Below are positions 35,791-44,481 of a DNA stretch of 64,000 nt, piece by piece. The DNA comes from DATNPX01 sp036702975 (GTDB taxonomy: Bacteria; Cyanobacteriota; Vampirovibrionia; Obscuribacterales; Obscuribacteraceae). The translations under genes and the position numbers were made by a program. Positions within the stretch are counted from its first letter, which is position 1; each line of letters opens with the position of its first letter. The notes below the pieces were generated by a model. It saw nothing but the letters and a program-made list of their open reading frames with translations. It did no database searches and had not been told where the DNA came from. The DNA is taken from contig DATNPX010000042.1 of NCBI GenBank assembly GCA_036702975.1, positions 84,344 through 148,343 of the forward strand. The letters run 5' to 3'.

Positions 35791-36849
35791 CTACTTCAAC
35801 GACGCTATATCTATAACGAACCGGTAGCGAACATCGCTCTTCAGCAGGCGTTCGTAAGCCTCATTTATCTTCTGAATGGGAATAACTTCGATATCCGAAG
35901 TGATTCCATGCTTGCCGCAAAATTCGAGCATTTCTTGAGTTTCGCGCATGCCACCAATGGTAGAACCAGCCAGAGAGATGCGTCGTGGAATCAAGCTAAA
36001 CGCCTCAATCGGCAAAGGCTCGCTCGGCGCTCCAACTAGCACCATAACACCATCGCGCTTCAACATACCGAGATACGCATTCATATCCGCAGCAGACGAA
36101 ACCGTGTTGATGATCAAATCGAATTTGCCCTGCGCATTCTCCACAGCAGTGGGTTCTGAAGTGGCGATGTAGTGCTTAGCACCCATTGCTTCTGCATCAG
36201 ACTTCTTATTGTTGGTGCGGCTGATCACAGTCACTTCGGCACCAAGCGCATGCGCAAGCTTGACGCCCATATGACCGAGTCCACCTAATCCAACCACACC
36301 AACAGATTTGCCCGGGCCGGCCTTCCAGTGAATCAAAGGTGAATACGTCGTGATACCGGCGCACAACAGTGGTGCAGCCTTATCTAAAGGCAAAGAGTCC
36401 GGAATGCGTGCTACGAAGCGCTCATGAACGGTAATGCGCTCGGAGTAGCCGCCTTTCGTCGGCACATCGTCGTAACCCACGGCATTGTAGGTAAGCACAT
36501 TACCTTTCTCGCAGTAATTCTCATCACCGTCAGCGCAAGAACCACATTCTTTGCAGGAATCAACCATGCATCCTACTCCGACTCGATCTCCAACCTTGAA
36601 GTTTTTGACCTTCTCACCGACACGTTCGACGATACCTGTAATCTCATGACCTGGAACCATCGGAAAGATAGAACCGCCCCATTCGTCCCTCGCTTGATGC
36701 ACATCTGAGTGGCAGACGCCACAGAATTTGATATCGATTAGCACATCATGCGCACCAGGCTCGCGTCGTTCAATTTCAAATGGTTTCACCTGATCATGTG
36801 CACTGGCAGCCGCATAAGCTTTAGTTTTTATTGCTGTTTTCGTTGTCAT
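35791..36849 (-). CDS. zinc-dependent NAD(P) alcohol dehydrogenase (YahK/CAD-like)
   Basis: The 352-residue medium-chain dehydrogenase shows the catalytic zinc site (GVCHSDVHQARDEWG; PGHEITGIV), the structural zinc cysteines (CKECGSCADGDENYC), and the Rossmann loop VGLGGLGHMGVKLA. This pattern matches the cinnamyl-alcohol/YahK subfamily, which usually reduces aldehydes with NADPH. GGGAG precedes the ATG. It follows an aldo/keto reductase gene by 79 bases on the same strand. A divergent AraC regulator stands upstream, so the set looks like an aldehyde-detoxification unit. Confidence 0.93.
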   Translation of the reverse strand: MTTKTAIKTKAYAAASAHDQVKPFEIERREPGAHDVLIDIKFCGVCHSDVHQARDEWGGSIFPMVPGHEITGIVERVGEKVKNFKVGDRVGVGCMVDSCKECGSCADGDENYCEKGNVLTYNAVGYDDVPTKGGYSERITVHERFVARIPDSLPLDKAAPLLCAGITTYSPLIHWKAGPGKSVGVVGLGGLGHMGVKLAHALGAEVTVISRTNNKKSDAEAMGAKHYIATSEPTAVENAQGKFDLIINTVSSAADMNAYLGMLKRDGVMVLVGAPSEPLPIEAFSLIPRRISLAGSTIGGMRETQEMLEFCGKHGITSDIEVIPIQKINEAYERLLKSDVRYRFVIDIASLK

Positions 36850-36928
36850 TGTAGTACTCCCGATTGAAATGTGCGCAGAAGGTTACACGCATCCCCTACA
36901 TCAAGAAGCGAAATCGCCTTCTACACTT

Positions 36929-37945
36929 TTATCGATAAGCCATAGCTTCCATCGCTTCTGGGTACCGCTCACCTTTGACCTCTAGTTTCGATGCAGCTTC
37001 GTTGAGCTTCTCAATATCTGAAGCTGACAAAACCAGATCTGCAGCTCCTATATTTTCCTCCAGACGATGCAACTTAGTGGTGCCTGGAATGGGCACTATC
37101 CATGGTTTCTGCGCGAGCAACCAGGCAAGTGCGATTTGCCCCGGTGTGGCGCTCTTTTCGTTCGCAAACGCGGTCAGCAGATCGACTACCTTCTGATTCT
37201 CTTTGCGATTCTCAGCTGAGAATCTGGGCAAAATCTTGCGAATATCATTTTCCGCATACTCAGTTTTTTCATCGACCTTACCAGTCAAGAAGCCTCTTCC
37301 AAGCGGGCTGAATGGAACGAATCCTATGCCTAACTCTTCGCATGTCGGTATAACTTCCAGCTCAGGTTTTCTAAACCACAATGAATACTCGCTTTGAACG
37401 GCAGTCACCGGTTGCACTGCATGGGCTCTGCGAATCGTGCTGGCGGAAGCTTCAGAAAGTCCGAAGTGCCGCACTTTCCCTTGCACAATCAAGTCCTTCA
37501 CGGCGCCCGCGACTTCTTCGATCGGCACATCAGGGTCGACCCGATGTTGATAGAAAAGATCTATAACTTCAATACGCAACCGTTTCAGACTTTCCTCGGC
37601 AACCTTTTTGATGTGGTCGGGGTGACTGGCCAGAGCGGACCATTTAGGACCACCATTTGGTCCATCTGTGCCGCCCTTCGGGTCAGGCTTGAACCCAAAC
37701 TTGGTCGCGATGACAACTTTGTTCCGGAGCGGCTGCAAGGCTTCCCCGACAAGTAATTCATTTGTAAAAGGTCCATACACTTCGGCGGTGTCAAAGAAAC
37801 TGACACCCCGATCCACAGCCGCGCGAATCAGCGAAATCATTTCCTGCTTATCTTTTGGAGGTCCAAAACCGTGACTCATGCCCATGCAACCGAGTCCGAG
37901 TGCCGAAACTTCAAGATCACTATTTCCCAATCTTCTCTTTTTCAT
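36929..37945 (-). CDS. aldo/keto reductase
   Basis: The 338-residue protein is a TIM-barrel NADPH-dependent reductase. It starts with RRLGNSDLEVSALGLGCMGM. The catalytic pieces are FFDTAEVYG (Asp, Tyr), VIATKFGF (Lys) and LFYQHRVDP (His). The cofactor region near PIPGTTKLHRLEENI is present. It resembles the YghZ/AKR13-like group that reduces small aldehydes such as methylglyoxal. GAGAGG precedes the ATG. It is the first gene of a two-gene unit with the alcohol dehydrogenase and diverges from the AraC-type gene. Confidence 0.93.
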   Translation of the reverse strand: MKKRRLGNSDLEVSALGLGCMGMSHGFGPPKDKQEMISLIRAAVDRGVSFFDTAEVYGPFTNELLVGEALQPLRNKVVIATKFGFKPDPKGGTDGPNGGPKWSALASHPDHIKKVAEESLKRLRIEVIDLFYQHRVDPDVPIEEVAGAVKDLIVQGKVRHFGLSEASASTIRRAHAVQPVTAVQSEYSLWFRKPELEVIPTCEELGIGFVPFSPLGRGFLTGKVDEKTEYAENDIRKILPRFSAENRKENQKVVDLLTAFANEKSATPGQIALAWLLAQKPWIVPIPGTTKLHRLEENIGAADLVLSASDIEKLNEAASKLEVKGERYPEAMEAMAYR

Positions 37946-38122
37946 CGTTTCCTCTCAGTAGTCGCCCAGCGCAACGCGAGCTGGGAAGTCTCAAAATCAT
38001 TCGTTGCTTTACAGATGAATGACTATCAGCCAACTAGTTAATTTTTCTGGCTAGCGCGGCTTGGACAAAATTCGCTGCACTGCGCTGACATTTGCTATGT
38101 TATTCTGGTTCAGAGGCAATTT

Positions 38123-38131
38123 GGTATAACA
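38123..38131 (+). promoter_or_regulatory. candidate extended -10 promoter for the AraC-type gene
   Basis: TGGTATAAC matches an extended -10 (TGnTATAAT with one mismatch). It would start a short leader ending at the ATG at 38179 and argues against the earlier in-frame start at 38092. No strong -35 is needed for this promoter type and none is seen. Confidence 0.4.
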
Positions 38132-38178
38132 AAGTTCCAAGAAGATTGGACAATTCTCCAAAGTTCAGCGAGCCGATT

Positions 38179-39090
38179 ATGAGCATTTCGAAAAGACGCG
38201 TTGAAGCTAATCAGGAAGAGCTTGTCGAAAGACTGACGGACCTGACCCCAGCAGAAGGTGAAAACATCCCGTTTGAGGGGCTCCAGTGCTATCGCTGGTC
38301 GGCGCCCACCCCGCCTAAACATTGCTTATACTCGCCATCTATGTGCGTAATAGCCCAGGGCGCCAAAGAAGTAACGTTCGGGGATGAACGGCTGAGATAT
38401 GACCCCAACAATTACCTTCTCATCTCGCTGGACGTGCCTGTGATTAGTAATGTTGTTGAAGCGACGCACGAAAAGCCATATTTAGGATTCAAATTGGAAT
38501 TCGATCCAACGACCATTGCGTCCGTCATCGTTGAGGCTGGCATGTCGTCAGGAAGAAACGATGTAAGCGTGAAGTCGATGGCAGTGAGCAGCTTGCAAGA
38601 TGATCTTCTGGACGCACTGGTGAGACTTCTGAAATTGGCTGATCACAAAGACGACATGAGAATGGTATCGCCTATGGTTATTCGTGAAATCATCTACCGT
38701 TTGCTCAAAAGCGATCAGGGAGCAAGGCTGCGACAAATGGCCGTATTTGGCGGACACACGCACAGGATAACGAAAGCAGTTCAGATTCTGCGTACCAAAT
38801 ACAACGAAAACATCAATATCGAAGGACTTGCGCAAGAGCTGGGAATGAGTGTTTCTAGTTTTCATCAGCACTTCAAAACCGCTACGTCGATGAGTCCTCT
38901 GCAATTTCAAAAGACCTTGCGCTTGCAGGAGGCGCGCCGCTTACTGCTTACCGAAGACATCGACGCAAGTTCCGCAGCTGAACTTGTTGGATATGACGAT
39001 GCATCGCAGTTTAGTCGCGAATATAAACGCACCTTCGGCGAGCCACCTAAGCGCGATGTTGGTCGGTTCAAGCAACTTGCTTCCGCATAA
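38179..39090 (+). CDS. AraC family transcriptional regulator
   Basis: The 303-residue protein has an AraC_N-type ligand domain (about 20-185, with YSPSMCVIAQGAKEV and NNYLLISLDVPVISNV). Two helix-turn-helix motifs follow at the C-terminus (INIEGLAQELGMSVSSFHQHF; SAAELVGYDDASQFSREYKRTFG). It resembles regulators such as YqhC, which in E. coli switches on an alcohol dehydrogenase and an aldo/keto reductase. The two divergent genes here are of just those classes, so this is the likely activator of that unit. The start is chosen downstream of an extended -10. Confidence 0.92.
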   Translation: MSISKRRVEANQEELVERLTDLTPAEGENIPFEGLQCYRWSAPTPPKHCLYSPSMCVIAQGAKEVTFGDERLRYDPNNYLLISLDVPVISNVVEATHEKPYLGFKLEFDPTTIASVIVEAGMSSGRNDVSVKSMAVSSLQDDLLDALVRLLKLADHKDDMRMVSPMVIREIIYRLLKSDQGARLRQMAVFGGHTHRITKAVQILRTKYNENINIEGLAQELGMSVSSFHQHFKTATSMSPLQFQKTLRLQEARRLLLTEDIDASSAAELVGYDDASQFSREYKRTFGEPPKRDVGRFKQLASA

Positions 39091-39408
39091 GGCAACGATA
39101 CGATTTGGCGATGGTGGCGCGATTCAATCCATCTATGGCTATCTGCATCAGGTAAAGCGCGCAAGACATGCACGTTCTGTCGTCGCAGCACGGAGCAGGT
39201 CAGCGGCGTCGGCATTCGATCACATGGATCTGCAAAAATCGACTGTTAAAAAAAGACAAATTAGCAGCGAGGAAATTGTTTTTGCGACACTCTAAAATCT
39301 CAAACATAACCGTAATGAGAAATAGTGCCTCGTCCATTACAACAGTGAACTTAAATCGACCAGAAATGGTAAATTCCAAGATTCGATTCACTTTTCGGAG
39401 AACGAAAT
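39091..39408. other. intergenic region, no gene seen
   Basis: These 318 bases separate two plus-strand genes. Overlapping open frames of about 100 codons exist on both strands, but they have no ribosome binding site and no domain-like sequence. The last 20 bases hold the GGAG for the next gene. The end of the region is AT-rich, as expected for a promoter, but no clear -35/-10 pair can be named. Confidence 0.4.
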
Positions 39409-40170
39409 ATGACATCCAAGATGTTGGCGTTAGCTGTGCTCGTTGCAACCTCTGTGGGAACGACACAACTCGCCAGCCAGTCCGCGCCAGCTACCAAAAC
39501 AAAGAGCGCCGCGCCCAGCATCGCAAAGTTACAGGTCGAACTTGACACAACCGGCATCGCAAAATCCACGAAAGTTGAGATAGTGCCAAAAGACCCTTAC
39601 GGACCTGATGACGTCATTTCTCTTTCCGGCGCACCGATGCATGTTCGAATCTTATTTGATGGAAAGAAGTTGCAGTACGGAGACAACGATTTCATGCAAC
39701 CACATCTTCTGATCTATCCATTGGCAGATTTTGCGGCAGTTTTTCCAAAAGGAAAGCGCGCAGAATTCAACAAACAAATTGCCACACTGAGAAAAATCAT
39801 CGCCAATAAATCGTCTAAAGGTTTCGACGAGATACCAGTTTTGCCACAGTCTGATGGTGCACAATTTTGTCATTTACAGGAAAAGTTTTTGACGTTCAAC
39901 AATAACAAGGGCACCGGAGTTTCATTCGTCACAGCATACGGAAACGGGGATCCGCCCTTGAACGAACCTGATTTCATATATGCATTCCAGGGCATCACAG
40001 CCGATTCAAAATACTATGTTGCGTTCTATTGGCCGGTCAAAGCCATCGGATTGCCGAAAGATTTGCCGCTGCCGAAAAGCAATCAGTACTGCCAAAAATT
40101 AGCTCGCGCAAAATATGAACCAAGCCTGGACGCACTAGATCGAGCGGTGTCCTCGATCACGTTAAAATAG
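39409..40170 (+). CDS. secreted protein of unknown function
   Basis: The 253-residue protein starts with a signal peptide (MLALAVLVATSVGTTQLA, cleavage near residue 20) and a short Lys/Ser/Thr/Ala linker. The mature part contains FDGKKLQYGDNDFMQPHLLIYP, a helical FNKQIATLRKIIANK stretch, and a C-terminal aromatic region KYYVAFYWPVKAIGLPKDLP, suggesting a compact alpha/beta domain. Two cysteines (QFCHLQ, QYCQKL) could form a disulphide. GGAG is nine bases before the ATG. No family is recognised. Confidence 0.75.
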   Translation: MTSKMLALAVLVATSVGTTQLASQSAPATKTKSAAPSIAKLQVELDTTGIAKSTKVEIVPKDPYGPDDVISLSGAPMHVRILFDGKKLQYGDNDFMQPHLLIYPLADFAAVFPKGKRAEFNKQIATLRKIIANKSSKGFDEIPVLPQSDGAQFCHLQEKFLTFNNNKGTGVSFVTAYGNGDPPLNEPDFIYAFQGITADSKYYVAFYWPVKAIGLPKDLPLPKSNQYCQKLARAKYEPSLDALDRAVSSITLK

Positions 40171-40212
40171 ACTTCGATGCTAAACGACTATGTCCAGAGA
40201 CGGCAAGCGATA

Positions 40213-40228
40213 GTTTGAACGTTCAAAC
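40213..40228. repeat. 16-bp perfect palindrome between convergent genes
   Basis: GTTTGAACGTTCAAAC is self-complementary along its whole length. It lies between the convergent ends of the secreted-protein gene and hemL. It contains GAAC/GTTC half-sites without the four-base spacer of a LexA box, so a LexA role is not supported. Confidence 0.5.
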
Positions 40229-40252
40229 ACTCGGCAGGAGATTGCGTCAGCT

Positions 40253-41530
40253 TTATTTCAGCGAGTCTTTGAACGCCTCGATAGTGTTATCGATATCGTT
40301 TTTTGTATGAACAGTTGATATGAACGCAGCCTCGAATTGAGACGGAGGCCAGTAGATTCCTTTTTCGATCAGGGATCTCCATACCTTTCCAAACAATTCT
40401 GTGTCGCACTTCTGCGCGCTTGCAAAATCCGTCACAGGCTTGGAAGAGAAAAACACGCCCAGCATACCTGGCACCGATACGACTTGGATTGACTTTGATA
40501 ATCCCTTGAGTCCATCGGCTAGTCTAGTTGTGTTTTGTTCGAGATGCGCGTAAGTTCCAGGTGCCTGCAGTGACTTGAGCTGCGCAATCCCGGCAGCCAT
40601 AGCCAGTGGATTTCCAGACAGCGTTCCGGCCTGATAGACAGGACCAGACGGCGCAATCATTTCCATGATGTCTTTCCTTCCACCATAGGCGCCGACCGGA
40701 AGCCCGCCACCAATTATTTTGCCCAATGTAGTCAGGTCAGGTTTGATTTTGTACATCTCTTGAGCGCCGCCGAGAGCCACTCTGAAACCTGTCATGACTT
40801 CATCGAAAATCAAGAGGGCACCATGTTCGGTGCACAGATCGCGTATTGTCTGCAAGAAATTTTCTTGCGGTAGGATCAAACCGGCATTGCCAACGATTGG
40901 CTCAAGAATCACAGCCGCAATCTCTTTGCCGTGCTTCTCAAAAGTCTTTTTCAGGTCTGCTGGATCATTGAAAGGAACAGACAAAGTCAGTTTTGTGATT
41001 TCCTCTGGCGCTCCAGGAGAACTCGAAATTCCCAATGTCGCGAGTCCCGAACCGGCTTTGACTAGAAACGAATCAGCGTGTCCGTGGTAGCAACCATCGA
41101 ATTTCACAACCATGGTTCGTTTGGTGAAGGCGCGAGCCAGACGAATCGCCGACATCGTAGCTTCGGTGCCGGAATTGACCATGCGAACCATTTCGATTGA
41201 CGGCATGAGCTTGCAGATCAATTCAGCCATCTCTACTTCGGCACGGCAAGGAGCACCAAAACTGGTGCCTTGCTTAAGGGTTAATTCGATTGCCTCCAGA
41301 ACGCGCGGATGGCGATGACCGAGAATCATCGGTCCCCATGACCCTACGTAATCGATGTATTTGTTTCCATCAATGTCGTACAAGTGAGAACCATCGGCGC
41401 GATCCATGAAGATTGGCTCAGACCCCACCGATTTGCACGAACGCACAGGTGAGTTGACTCCCCCTGGAATTACCGCCCTGGCACGTTCGAAGACCTGTTG
41501 TGACCGAGTTGCAACCGCGGCTATAGTCAT
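40253..41530 (-). CDS. hemL: glutamate-1-semialdehyde 2,1-aminomutase
   Basis: HemL converts glutamate-1-semialdehyde to 5-aminolevulinate, the tetrapyrrole precursor in the C5 pathway. The protein of about 425 residues has VNSGTEATMSAIRLAR, KFDGCYHGHADSFLVKAGSG, the PLP Asp motif LIFDEVMTGFRV, and the Schiff-base Lys in TLGKIIGGGLPVGAYGG. The ATG at 41530 is preferred because AGGTGA lies just upstream. A GTG three codons earlier overlaps that site. It is followed at the other side by short repeats and a thioredoxin-like gene on the same strand. Confidence 0.96.
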   Translation of the reverse strand: MTIAAVATRSQQVFERARAVIPGGVNSPVRSCKSVGSEPIFMDRADGSHLYDIDGNKYIDYVGSWGPMILGHRHPRVLEAIELTLKQGTSFGAPCRAEVEMAELICKLMPSIEMVRMVNSGTEATMSAIRLARAFTKRTMVVKFDGCYHGHADSFLVKAGSGLATLGISSSPGAPEEITKLTLSVPFNDPADLKKTFEKHGKEIAAVILEPIVGNAGLILPQENFLQTIRDLCTEHGALLIFDEVMTGFRVALGGAQEMYKIKPDLTTLGKIIGGGLPVGAYGGRKDIMEMIAPSGPVYQAGTLSGNPLAMAAGIAQLKSLQAPGTYAHLEQNTTRLADGLKGLSKSIQVVSVPGMLGVFFSSKPVTDFASAQKCDTELFGKVWRSLIEKGIYWPPSQFEAAFISTVHTKNDIDNTIEAFKDSLK

Positions 41531-41675
41531 GTCATTCACCTGATTTGTCTAATGGGTCTGTATGGCTGAACTATCTGATGGAACTGCCTGGCGGAACTAT
41601 CTATCTGATGAATCTGTCTGGCAAGCCTTAACACTCGACTCGCAAAAACATCGACAACAGTACGCAGAGGCTGAA

Positions 41676-42149
41676 CTACTTAACTTCTTCTTTGACGCCT
41701 GATTCGGACAAAACGCGCTCGATTGCTTGTGCCACCATTTTCGGTGCTTTCTCACCGGCTTTAAAATCACGCATTTTGTGTTCTTTGTCGAACAGATAGA
41801 AAGCAGGCACGTACTTGTTTTCAAAGGCGTCTGTAATTTCGTGCCAGTTGTCGACAACACATGGTTGCTTGACTTCGTACTCTTCGATAGCTGCTTTGAC
41901 GTCTTCGATTTTCGTGTCGCTTTCCTGACGAGGCATGTGCACAGCAATCACTTTCAAACCCTGTGGACCATATTTCTCAATCCATTGAGTTACGTCGGGC
42001 AGCGATTCTTTGCAAGTTCCGCAGCTGATCGCCCAGAAGTGAACGAGGACTGGTGAACCCTTCAACTCATCATCGGTGATAGGAGCTGAATTGAACCAGT
42101 CGGTGCCGCCTTTGAGAGAAGGCAACGGACTGTCCATACGAAGCGGCAT
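41676..42149 (-). CDS. thioredoxin-like redoxin (TlpA/AhpC-TSA family)
   Basis: The 157-residue protein has a thioredoxin fold with VLVHFWAISCGTCKESLPD (CGTC centre, about residue 42) and the conserved proline region NKYVPAFYLFD. It resembles TlpA/ResA-type or redoxin proteins that reduce disulphides or peroxides. No signal peptide is seen, so it is cytoplasmic. The ATG is chosen because a perfect AAGGAGG precedes it by four bases. A longer start 15 codons upstream has no such site. Degenerate CTGATGGAACTG-type repeats fill the gap to hemL. With the nearby peroxiredoxin it may form a small redox-defence set. Confidence 0.88.
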   Translation of the reverse strand: MPLRMDSPLPSLKGGTDWFNSAPITDDELKGSPVLVHFWAISCGTCKESLPDVTQWIEKYGPQGLKVIAVHMPRQESDTKIEDVKAAIEEYEVKQPCVVDNWHEITDAFENKYVPAFYLFDKEHKMRDFKAGEKAPKMVAQAIERVLSESGVKEEVK

Positions 42150-42312
42150 GGTTCCTCCTTGGCCGGCTGACCGGCATCCTGTCGAACTGCGCAACTCGTC
42201 ATTTAGTCGCGCCTAGCCTAATAATTTTAACGCCGGAGTGCAGATTATCAGCGCATCTACAAAATAAGTTCCAATTCTTATCTAATCGGCATTGAGGTTT
42301 TCGAACCCGGCA

Positions 42313-42344
42313 CAAAAAAACCGCCGGGCGCAAACCCGGCGGTT
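42313..42344 (-). terminator. rho-independent terminator of the peroxiredoxin gene
   Basis: On the minus strand AACCGCCGGG and CCCGGCGGTT form a perfect 10-bp GC-rich stem with a six-base loop, followed by a run of T residues. It starts 22 bases after the stop codon and is a textbook intrinsic terminator. Confidence 0.93.
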
Positions 42345-42366
42345 CTCTAAACAACAGTAGACCTGA

Positions 42367-42906
42367 TTAGACGGTCAATGGCTTTTGACCTGGCTTCCAA
42401 TCAGCGCCGCAAAGTCCGCCCGTCTTGATTGCTTCGAGTACACGAAGTGTTTCTTCAACGCTGCGTCCGATGTTGAGGCTGTGAACAACTTGATACTGGA
42501 GGATGCCATCTGGATCGATGATGAACAAACCACGCAATGCGATGCCTTTGTCTTCCATCAATACACCGTAGTCGCGGCTGACATCTTTGGTGATGTCTGA
42601 AGCGAGTACGTAGTTGAGTGAACCGAGTCCACCCTTATCTTCTGGAGTGTTGATCCAGGCACGGTGACTGAATACGGAGTCAGTTGATACTGCCAATACT
42701 TCAGCGCCGGCTTTCTTCAATTCATCATACTTAGTGCTGAATGCTTTCAATTCTGTTGGGCAGACGAAAGTGAAATCCAATGGATAGAAGAACATAACAA
42801 GGAACTTGCCCTTGTAGTCTGACAAACGTACATTTTCTTTCAGACCTTTCATGTCCTTTGTGGAAGGCATGTCAAAATCTGGAGCTCTTTTTCCAACTTG
42901 CAACAT
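42367..42906 (-). CDS. 2-Cys peroxiredoxin (AhpC/Prx1 type)
   Basis: The 179-residue enzyme reduces hydrogen peroxide and organic peroxides. It has the peroxidatic cysteine motif FYPLDFTFVCPTE (about 41-53). The resolving cysteine lies in GGLCGADWKPGQ near the C-terminus. SVFSHRAWINTPEDKGGLG carries the typical GGLG segment that marks sensitive, easily over-oxidised Prx1-type proteins. No YF tail is present. GGAG lies nine bases before the ATG. It ends at a strong intrinsic terminator and is probably transcribed alone. Confidence 0.96.
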   Translation of the reverse strand: MLQVGKRAPDFDMPSTKDMKGLKENVRLSDYKGKFLVMFFYPLDFTFVCPTELKAFSTKYDELKKAGAEVLAVSTDSVFSHRAWINTPEDKGGLGSLNYVLASDITKDVSRDYGVLMEDKGIALRGLFIIDPDGILQYQVVHSLNIGRSVEETLRVLEAIKTGGLCGADWKPGQKPLTV

Positions 42907-43016
42907 AGAGGCTTACTCCGACAACGATGGTGGGGATTAGTTAATGAAAAAGCTTAGATCGAATGATTCTAAAAATGGAAAGTGTTAATGGAAATTGCAC
43001 AATTAGGAAATCGGGT

Positions 43017-43238
43017 TCATTTTTGCTTGCCGGCCGGCTTGGCTGGCTGACGCGACGTGAAGTCGCCCTGAATCGATTGCCACTGAGCGAGATCACGCGA
43101 AAGTCCGTTCTCAGCAACGTATTTTTGAATCAAAGGCGCGGTAGGACTCCAGCCGATTGTCAGCAGGTGCATAAGATGCTGGGCAGGAGTGACTGGCTCT
43201 TTGCTTCTCCCCAACTCGGTTTCTTCTTTCTCAGCCAT
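43017..43238 (-). CDS. small hypothetical protein
   Basis: The 73-residue protein is supported by a near-perfect AAAGGAGG four bases before its ATG. It is charged at both ends (MAEKEETELGRSK; RQPAKPAGKQK), with a middle helix (PAQHLMHLLTIGWSPTAPLI). It has no signal peptide. Its family is not recognised, but the ribosome binding site and codon use make it a credible gene. The peroxiredoxin gene starts 110 bases downstream on the same strand. Confidence 0.7.
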   Translation of the reverse strand: MAEKEETELGRSKEPVTPAQHLMHLLTIGWSPTAPLIQKYVAENGLSRDLAQWQSIQGDFTSRQPAKPAGKQK

Positions 43239-43686
43239 CGTGCCTCCTTTGTATTAAACGGACAGATGTTATAACGGACAGGTCTGCTAGCGGACCCTCG
43301 GACTCGTCGGACTTCAAAGGTTCAGACCCTGTCTATCGAGGGCTGGGCTGCTTGTGCACGTAACAATGATTAAGCGCTGCGTAACGTTCAGCCTGATAGG
43401 GCTTCTGGCAGACTGGAACAACAATTATGCTGTATCAGACGCCTTAAGCGAAGCCCCACAGTTATTAGGAAATTCTTGATTTGACCCTCCAGGTTAGTAT
43501 TTGATAGTATTCTTCATCAATTGTGCCGGTATGAGCTTCACAGCCTGCTACTTGCAATACGTAAAGTAGCCGCAAAAAGTTCAATGGGTCGCAAAACTGT
43601 GCCGACGAATTTACTGGTTGGTAAATCGGACGGCATGGGGTCGGTATCACCGGACAGACGAGTAGAGAGAGGATCGGAGACAAAAG
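43239..43686. other. long leader/promoter region upstream of rplU
   Basis: The 448 bases between the small minus-strand gene and rplU contain no credible gene. Overlapping open frames on both strands lack ribosome binding sites. The 180 bases downstream of a candidate promoter at 43481 would form a long untranslated leader on the L21 mRNA, long enough for autoregulatory structure, but no known L21 leader motif can be confirmed by eye. Confidence 0.4.
43481..43510 (+). promoter_or_regulatory. candidate promoter for rplU-rpmA-murE
   Basis: TTGACC (43481-43486) is separated by 18 bases from TAGTAT (43505-43510), a fair sigma-70-type pair. It would start a leader of about 170 bases before the L21 start. 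Confidence 0.4.
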
Positions 43687-44184
43687 ATGTTTGCCATAGT
43701 AGAAGCTTGCGGAAGGCAGTATCAGCTAGAAGCTGGTCGTTTCGTCGACGTCGATTTGACTGAAGGTGAAGCAGGATCTGCTTTCGTATTCGACAAAATC
43801 TTGATGATTGTCGACGGTGCCAACTCCACACTGGGCGCGCCATTTATCGAAGGCGCGAAGGTGAGTGGAAAAATTCTTTCCCACCACAAGACTAAGAAAG
43901 TCATTGTTTATCACATGAAGCCTAAGAAAGGTACACGTAAGAAACAAGGACACAGACAGCATTACACACGCATTTTGATTGATACAATCGAATTGAAAGA
44001 CAAGGTGCTGGCCAAGGCTGAAGAGCGTCAAGGCAAGCCAGCAAAGGCTGCCAAAGCTGCTGAAAAGCCAGAACCAAAAAAATCTGAAAAGTCTGCTGAG
44101 CCGAATAAAGCCAAAGCAGCTGACAAGAAGCCAGCCGAGAAAAAAGCTGAGCCAAAATCAAGCGAAAAGAAGAGCAAAAGCTAA
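43687..44184 (+). CDS. rplU: 50S ribosomal protein L21 with a Lys/Ala/Pro-rich tail
   Basis: L21 binds 23S rRNA in the large subunit. The first 103 residues are standard (MFAIVEACGRQYQLEAGRFVDVD; KPKKGTRKKQGHRQHYTRI). After that the protein continues for about 60 residues of Lys, Ala, Glu and Pro (KPAKAAKAAEKPEPKKSEKS), which most L21 proteins lack. The tail is probably disordered and basic. GGAG is seven bases upstream of the ATG. rpmA follows, the usual partner. Confidence 0.97.
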   Translation: MFAIVEACGRQYQLEAGRFVDVDLTEGEAGSAFVFDKILMIVDGANSTLGAPFIEGAKVSGKILSHHKTKKVIVYHMKPKKGTRKKQGHRQHYTRILIDTIELKDKVLAKAEERQGKPAKAAKAAEKPEPKKSEKSAEPNKAKAADKKPAEKKAEPKSSEKKSKS

Positions 44185-44229
44185 GCAAGGGTAATGCGCT
44201 GAGAGGCGCATGAACAGGAGTGATAAGTC

Positions 44230-44481
44230 ATGGCACATAAGAAGGGCGGCGGTTCTACTCGCAACGGACGCGATAGCCAACCCAAACGCCTCGGAGTAAA
44301 GAAATACGGCGGAGAGCACGTTGTTGCAGGCAACATCATCGCTCGTCAGCGCGGAACTAAAATTCACCCAGGCGTGAACGTAAGAATCGGCAGCGATGAC
44401 ACCCTCTATGCAGTAGCATCAGGTGTTATCAAGTTCGAAATGCGTCGCGGCGCCAAGCTAGCGAACGTCTACCCAGTATAG
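44230..44481 (+). CDS. rpmA: 50S ribosomal protein L27
   Basis: L27 sits near the peptidyl-transferase centre. The 83 residues start directly with MAHKKGGGSTRNGRDS, so there is no cleaved N-terminal extension of the Firmicutes type. The rest (KRLGVKKYGGEHVVAGNII, GVNVRIGSDDTLYAV) is canonical. A strong AGGAGTGA precedes the ATG. The stop codon overlaps the murE GTG by one base. Confidence 0.98.
   Translation: MAHKKGGGSTRNGRDSQPKRLGVKKYGGEHVVAGNIIARQRGTKIHPGVNVRIGSDDTLYAVASGVIKFEMRRGAKLANVYPV

Noticed and set aside
38092..38178. Upstream in-frame ATG for the AraC-type gene
   Set aside because: The extra 29 residues do not fit the family start and an extended -10 promoter element lies within them.
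40213..40228. Palindrome as a LexA (SOS) box
   Set aside because: Its GAAC and GTTC half-sites are directly adjacent and lack the four-base spacer, and it is not at a promoter.
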